Positions 41,821 to 45,625 of a DNA stretch of 45,625 bases are shown here, in pieces. Below the pieces are notes generated by a model. The model had not been told where the DNA came from. It searched no databases and saw only the letters and a program-made list of their open reading frames with translations. A program made the position numbers and the translations under genes. Each line of letters opens with the position of its first letter. Position 1 is the stretch's first letter. This DNA comes from AA29 sp041481445 (GTDB lineage Bacteria > Acidobacteriota > Vicinamibacteria > Fen-336), in assembly GCA_041481445.1 (NCBI GenBank), contig JBGPBV010000040.1:1-45625 (forward strand). The letters are read 5' to 3'.

Positions 41821-44800
41821 TTAGAACGCCAGCCGCATCGAGAGCTGCATCACCCGCGCGTCGCCGCCCAGCGAGGAGATCGTGCCGAAGGTCGACGGCG
41901 TGCTGATGTCGCGGTTGGGCAGGCCCAGGTTGGTGGTGTTGAAGAGGTTGAACACGTCCCAGCGCAGGGTCGCCCCCACGCGCCCGTTCACGTGGAAGGT
42001 CCGGGCCAGGCTCATGTCGAAGCTGTTCCAGGTCGGTCCGCGGAGCTGGTTGCGGACCTCGTTGCCGAACGTGCCCGAGGTCACGGGGGTGATCCCGTCC
42101 GTCGTCATCCAGCGGTCCACCGACTTCGGATAGTTGAAGCTCCCGGTGACGTTGGGCAGGCCGGTCATGTTGGTGCCGACGTTGTTGTTGGCCTGGTTGA
42201 CCGTGAAGGGGCGGCCCGAGCGCCAGGCGTAGATGCCCGACCAGGTCCACCCACCCAGGATGGCCGCCCCCACGCCGGACTCCGAGTACTTCTTGCCCTT
42301 GCCGAAGGGCAGCTCGAACACGAAGTTCACGGCCAGGCGGTTCCGCACGTCGTAGTCGCTCGGCCCGTACCAGTTCGCGAAGTTGCGCGCGTCCTGCGGG
42401 AAGGCGTTCGAGCCCTGGGTCGTGAGCTGCTCCGAGCTGTTGTCCTTGGAGTCGCCCAGGGTGTAGGCGACGCCGAACCCATACCCGTTCGAGAAGCGCT
42501 TCTCCACCCCGAAGTCGATGCCCTTGTACTCGGACTTGCCGTTGTCGGCGCGCCACTCGATGAACGGTCCGAAGTTCGGGTAGGGCACGGCCCCCAGCGC
42601 GTTGTTGCCGGCGGCGTTGGGCAGCGGCTGGTTGAGGTTCACCAGGGTGGCCAGGTTGGCCCCCTTGGTCCACACCCCGTCCACGGAGAGCACGATGTTC
42701 CGCATCAACTCGCGCTGGAAGCCGATGCTGGCCTGCTGGAGCGAGGTCTTGGGCGCGTCCTGGGCGACGGCGCGGACGCGGATGCGCTTGAGGTCGCCCA
42801 CCGCGGGATCGAGGCTGGGCGGGTTGAGGAAGCCGGCGGGGAACCCGCCCTTCAGCAGGAAGAGGGGGGTTGTGTTGTTGCTGGTCACGGTGTTGTTGAT
42901 CAGGCCGGGGACGTTGAGCGAGAGCTGGTCCTCGCTGCCCACGCGGTCGAACAGGTTGTAGAAGACGCCGTAGCCGCCCCGCACCAGCGTGCGGTCGTCG
43001 ATCTTGTAGACGAAGCCGATGCGCGGCGCGAAGTTGTTGCGGTCCGGCTTGACCAGGCCGCGGTCCTCGAGGGAGCCGCTGCTGGCGAACACCAGGCTGC
43101 CCGTCCCCGCCGGGTTGAAGTTGGTCTGCCGGTCGGAAGCCTCCAGGGCGGGGGTGATGAAGTCGTAGCGCAGGCCGAGGTTCACGGAGAGCTTCGAGTT
43201 CACCTTCCAGTCGTCCTGGGCGAAGAACATCATCACCTGATGGCGCTGGTCCACGTTGTAGACGTTCGAGAGCATGAAGTCCGAGACGTAGCCCAGCAGG
43301 TAGTCGGCCATGGGGTTGCCGGTGAAGCGGTTGCGGAAGCGCAGCGCGCCCCGCGTGGCCGGCACGTCCATGAACTGGTTCTTCATGATGATGAAGTCGC
43401 CGCCGAGCTTGAGGGCATGGTGGCCCTTCAGCCAGGAGATGGTGTCCAGGAACTCGAGCTGGTTCGTGTGCTGGAACTTGGGCAGGAAGTCCGGCGAGCC
43501 GAGCCGGCCCAGGCCGGAGCCCCCGAAGAACCCGTCGATCGTGATCCCGGGCAGGCCGCCGGCCACGAGCGGATCCGTGATCGAGTTGCCGATGAGGGCG
43601 GCGCCCGTCGGCTGCTCGCCGAAGGGCTGCTGGCGCGCGTCCGAGGTCGCCTGCTGCCAGTTGAACCGCAGCTCGTTCACCACCGTCGGGCTGAAGATGC
43701 GCGTCCAGCCCGCCACTCCGCCATTGGTCTTGATCGTCTGGTCGCCGAAGGCGGAGGTGCCCGTGCCGTCGAGGACGCCGCCGAACGCGCCCGGGATGTT
43801 CCGCTTGCGGTTGGAGTAGATGTAGCGCGCGAAGACGTTGTCGTCGGGGCTCAGGTGCAGGTCCAGTCGCGTGAGCAGGCGGTCGTTGTTGTCGGTGATG
43901 TCCGCGATGCGGATGAAGTTGTTGGCGCCGGCCTGGTTCGGCATCGGGACCATGGCGAGGATCGCCGCGGCGGTGGGGTCGATGCGGCTGGACGGGATGA
44001 TGTTGTTGGGGAAGTTCGCGCCGGTCAGGGGGTCCTTCACCGCGCTGGTGAAGATGCCGTTGCGCTGGTCGGCGGTGGGTACGTTGGTGATGCGGGTGAC
44101 GCCGCGCGTGATCCGCGTCCCCTCGTAGTCCGCGAAGAAGTAGGCCTTGTCCTTCGAGATCGGCCCGCCCAGGTTGGCCCCGAACTGGTTCTGCTTGTTC
44201 GAGGGCTTGGCGATGCCGGCGCGCTGCGAGAAGAAGTCGTTCGAGTCGAGGGAGTCGTTCCGGTAGAAGTCGTAGGCCGTCCCGTGGAAGTCGTTGGTGC
44301 CCGACTTCGTGCTCACGCTGATGGCGGCCCCGGGCGACCGCCCGTACTCGGCCGAGTAGGGGCTGGTGATGACCTTGAACTCCTGGATGGCGTCGACGGA
44401 AGGCCGCGAGACCTGGGTGGTGAGCTCCTGGACGTTCTCGGAGATGCTGTTGTTGTCCACGCCGTCGAGGAGGAAGTTGTTCTGGATGGCGCGCACGCCG
44501 TGGACGTTGACGCCGCCGGTGCGGCCGAAGGAGGTGCCGCCGCCCTGCTCGGTGAAGCGGTCACCCTGCACTCCGGGCACCAGCGCGAGCAGGTCGTCCC
44601 AGTTGCGGATGGCCAGCGGCAGCTTGGCCACCTTGTTCTCGTCCATCACGGTGCCGAGGGAGGCCTGCTCCGTGTTGAGGAGCCGCCTGGCCTCGACGAC
44701 GGTGACGGTCTCCGAGACCCCCACGCCGAGGGTGAAGTCCACGCGGCCCCTCTGGCCGATTTCCAGGATGACCGTCTGCCCCGACTTCTGGAACCCCGCC

Positions 44801-45039
44801 GCTTCCGCCTCGACGACGTACTTGCCGGGGACGAGGCCCAGGACGAGGTAGGTCCCCTCGGCGTTCGTCTTGGTGGTGGTCGGGGCCTGGGGCCCGGTCA
44901 CGGTGACGGACACACTGGGCACCACCGCGCCCGTCGAATCCTTGACCGTCCCCGTCACGCTGGCCCGGTCGACCTGCGCCTCCGCCAGGGTGGCGCCGAA
45001 AAGGAACGTTCCAAACAACACGTAAAGCAGTCGCCTCAT
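41821..45039 (-). CDS. Oar-like TonB-dependent receptor with carboxypeptidase-regulatory domain
   Basis: The 1072-residue protein has a signal peptide (cleaved after LAEAQ), a carboxypeptidase-regulatory-like beta-sandwich (about 23-105: VTGTVKDSTGAVVPSVSVTV, EGTYLVLGLVPGKYVVEA), then a plug domain with LPLAIRNWDDLLALVPGVQ and HGVRAIQNNFLLDGVDNN, and a long barrel ending in MQLSMRLAF with the terminal Phe usual for outer-membrane proteins. Such receptors are abundant in Acidobacteriota. They take up large solutes or peptides with TonB energy; the ligand is unknown. A GAGGAG ribosome-binding site precedes the ATG, and a promoter lies about 90 bp upstream. Confidence 0.94.
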   Translation of the reverse strand: MRRLLYVLFGTFLFGATLAEAQVDRASVTGTVKDSTGAVVPSVSVTVTGPQAPTTTKTNAEGTYLVLGLVPGKYVVEAEAAGFQKSGQTVILEIGQRGRVDFTLGVGVSETVTVVEARRLLNTEQASLGTVMDENKVAKLPLAIRNWDDLLALVPGVQGDRFTEQGGGTSFGRTGGVNVHGVRAIQNNFLLDGVDNNSISENVQELTTQVSRPSVDAIQEFKVITSPYSAEYGRSPGAAISVSTKSGTNDFHGTAYDFYRNDSLDSNDFFSQRAGIAKPSNKQNQFGANLGGPISKDKAYFFADYEGTRITRGVTRITNVPTADQRNGIFTSAVKDPLTGANFPNNIIPSSRIDPTAAAILAMVPMPNQAGANNFIRIADITDNNDRLLTRLDLHLSPDDNVFARYIYSNRKRNIPGAFGGVLDGTGTSAFGDQTIKTNGGVAGWTRIFSPTVVNELRFNWQQATSDARQQPFGEQPTGAALIGNSITDPLVAGGLPGITIDGFFGGSGLGRLGSPDFLPKFQHTNQLEFLDTISWLKGHHALKLGGDFIIMKNQFMDVPATRGALRFRNRFTGNPMADYLLGYVSDFMLSNVYNVDQRHQVMMFFAQDDWKVNSKLSVNLGLRYDFITPALEASDRQTNFNPAGTGSLVFASSGSLEDRGLVKPDRNNFAPRIGFVYKIDDRTLVRGGYGVFYNLFDRVGSEDQLSLNVPGLINNTVTSNNTTPLFLLKGGFPAGFLNPPSLDPAVGDLKRIRVRAVAQDAPKTSLQQASIGFQRELMRNIVLSVDGVWTKGANLATLVNLNQPLPNAAGNNALGAVPYPNFGPFIEWRADNGKSEYKGIDFGVEKRFSNGYGFGVAYTLGDSKDNSSEQLTTQGSNAFPQDARNFANWYGPSDYDVRNRLAVNFVFELPFGKGKKYSESGVGAAILGGWTWSGIYAWRSGRPFTVNQANNNVGTNMTGLPNVTGSFNYPKSVDRWMTTDGITPVTSGTFGNEVRNQLRGPTWNSFDMSLARTFHVNGRVGATLRWDVFNLFNTTNLGLPNRDISTPSTFGTISSLGGDARVMQLSMRLAF

Positions 45040-45126
45040 CGTTCACTCCTCACTGGGACGGAGGGGAAATTCTCCGGCCGGGGGATGCGAAAGGGGACCA
45101 AGAAGGCCATGGGGAATGCGCCGGGC

Positions 45127-45155
45127 ACAGTACGCCTCGCCTCGTTGAGTGTCAA
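45127..45155 (-). promoter_or_regulatory. Promoter of the TonB-dependent receptor gene
   Basis: Minus-strand TTGACA (45155-45150), 17-bp spacer and TACTGT (45132-45127, 3/6). The predicted leader is about 80 nt. Confidence 0.5.
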
Positions 45156-45275
45156 GACGCACAGGGGCGCCTCCCGCGGTCGCCTCCGGCGGAACCTTTG
45201 GTATCCACTGGCGTAAGCTTCTTTGAACGGCATGACCGGGATGCGACGTTCCCGTGCCGCTGGCGAGGAGGGGTC

Positions 45276-45470
45276 ATGAAGCAGACGAATGGCTGGCGAC
45301 GCGTGGTCAAGGACCTCCGCCGCCGCGCGGCCCGGATGGCGGCCTACTATCGCTCGGCGCGCACCACGTACGAGGTGCTGTGCCTCCTCGACGAGCAAAC
45401 CCTGCGCGCCGAGCCCACTACGGCCAGCGGGCGGATCAGGTTCGTCGCCCGTCCCGGGTTCGTGGTCTGA
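45276..45470 (+). CDS. Small basic protein of unknown function
   Basis: The 64-residue ORF has a strong ribosome-binding site (GGCGAGGAGGGGTC before the ATG). The first 30 residues are basic and helical (GWRRVVKDLRRRAARMAAYY), followed by RTTYEVLCLLDEQTLRAE and a strand-rich RIRFVARPGFVV tail. It has no signal peptide or membrane segment. I do not recognise it. It stands alone, divergent from the receptor gene. Confidence 0.55.
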   Translation: MKQTNGWRRVVKDLRRRAARMAAYYRSARTTYEVLCLLDEQTLRAEPTTASGRIRFVARPGFVV

Positions 45471-45600
45471 TCCGGCGGCGCTAGCTACTTTCCGGTGCAA
45501 AAGGCCCCCGATAAGTCTCGCCTATAGAATCCCGGGCCTACGGCAGAGGAGGCAGATCGTGGGATTTTGGCTGGACACGGCGGCTTTGGCAGGTGTAGAC

Positions 45601-45625
45601 TCCTAATCGATGTCATCGATTAGGA
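45601..45625. repeat. 25-bp palindrome at the window end
   Basis: TCCTAATCGATG, one T, and the exact complement of the first arm end at the last base. The 155 bp from 45471 hold no normal gene. A short GTG ORF at 45559 with GAGGAGG before it encodes only MGFWLDTAALAGVDS, and TATAGAAT at 45523-45530 could be a -10. The palindrome is AT-richer than its surroundings. Confidence 0.6.

Noticed and set aside
41674..45216. A 1180-codon plus-strand open frame opposite the TonB-dependent receptor
   Set aside because: It is the antisense shadow of a GC-rich gene; the translation is Val/His/Glu-rich low-complexity sequence without domains, and the minus strand encodes a clear receptor.

Overview
The window is a very GC-rich (about 70 %), densely coding bacterial segment. 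Genes lie in short runs joined by 4-bp ATGA/GTGA overlaps, with many GTG and TTG starts. An Oar-like TonB-dependent receptor with an N-terminal carboxypeptidase-regulatory domain, a DUF4388 protein, a GAF/PAS histidine kinase paired with an NtrC-type regulator, and several undecorated glycan-assembly genes together suggest an Acidobacteriota member (inference; no rRNA gene is present). I see no tRNA, rRNA, CRISPR array, insertion sequence or prophage gene.

Layout. 1-4.6 kb (+): a 5'-truncated membrane histidine kinase, its sigma-54 response regulator, an intergenic three-arm inverted repeat, and a DUF4388 protein. 4.6-11.6 kb: a GT-C membrane glycosyltransferase (+) faces a six-gene minus operon (STAS antagonist, DPPR-synthase-like UbiA prenyltransferase, a helical protein, three GT4 glycosyltransferases), probably making a polyprenyl-linked surface glycan. 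11.7-17.6 kb: phosphate acetyltransferase, a zinc-ribbon protein, rpsU, rsmI, then a methyltransferase and second GT-C protein. 17.6-24.7 kb: purD, purE, a third GT-C protein with no normal start codon, a secreted protein, and an OPT transporter. 24.7-25.2 kb: no conventional gene, but a minus-strand promoter, very strong Shine-Dalgarno, 12-codon ORF and textbook terminator define a probable small RNA or mini-mRNA. 25.2-28.3 kb: an MBL-fold hydrolase, then ftsE and ftsX, unusually separated by an antisense udk. 28.3-32.6 kb (+): zinc alcohol-dehydrogenase-like protein, YheT-like hydrolase, PDZ-less trypsin-like protease and FHA membrane protein. 32.7-38.3 kb: a GDSL esterase divergent from a ybbA-ybbP-like ABC exporter, continuing into a secreted HMA-thioredoxin fusion and a beta-barrel gene. 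38.3-45.6 kb: minus genes for REC-PilZ, cyclophilin, Gfo/Idh/MocA oxidoreductase, sugar isomerase and the TonB-dependent receptor, then a small plus ORF and a 25-bp palindrome at the window end.

The most notable observation is the gene at 37337-38314. Its reading frame continues for 325 codons through two in-frame TGA codons (37415 and 37424), placed as a U-x-x-U motif just after a signal peptide. An 8-bp stem with a GGUC loop starts 9 nt after the second TGA, matching a bacterial SECIS element. It is translationally coupled to a secreted protein carrying CxxC motifs in both an HMA and a thioredoxin domain. Together they look like an undescribed envelope selenoprotein/redox-metal pair.
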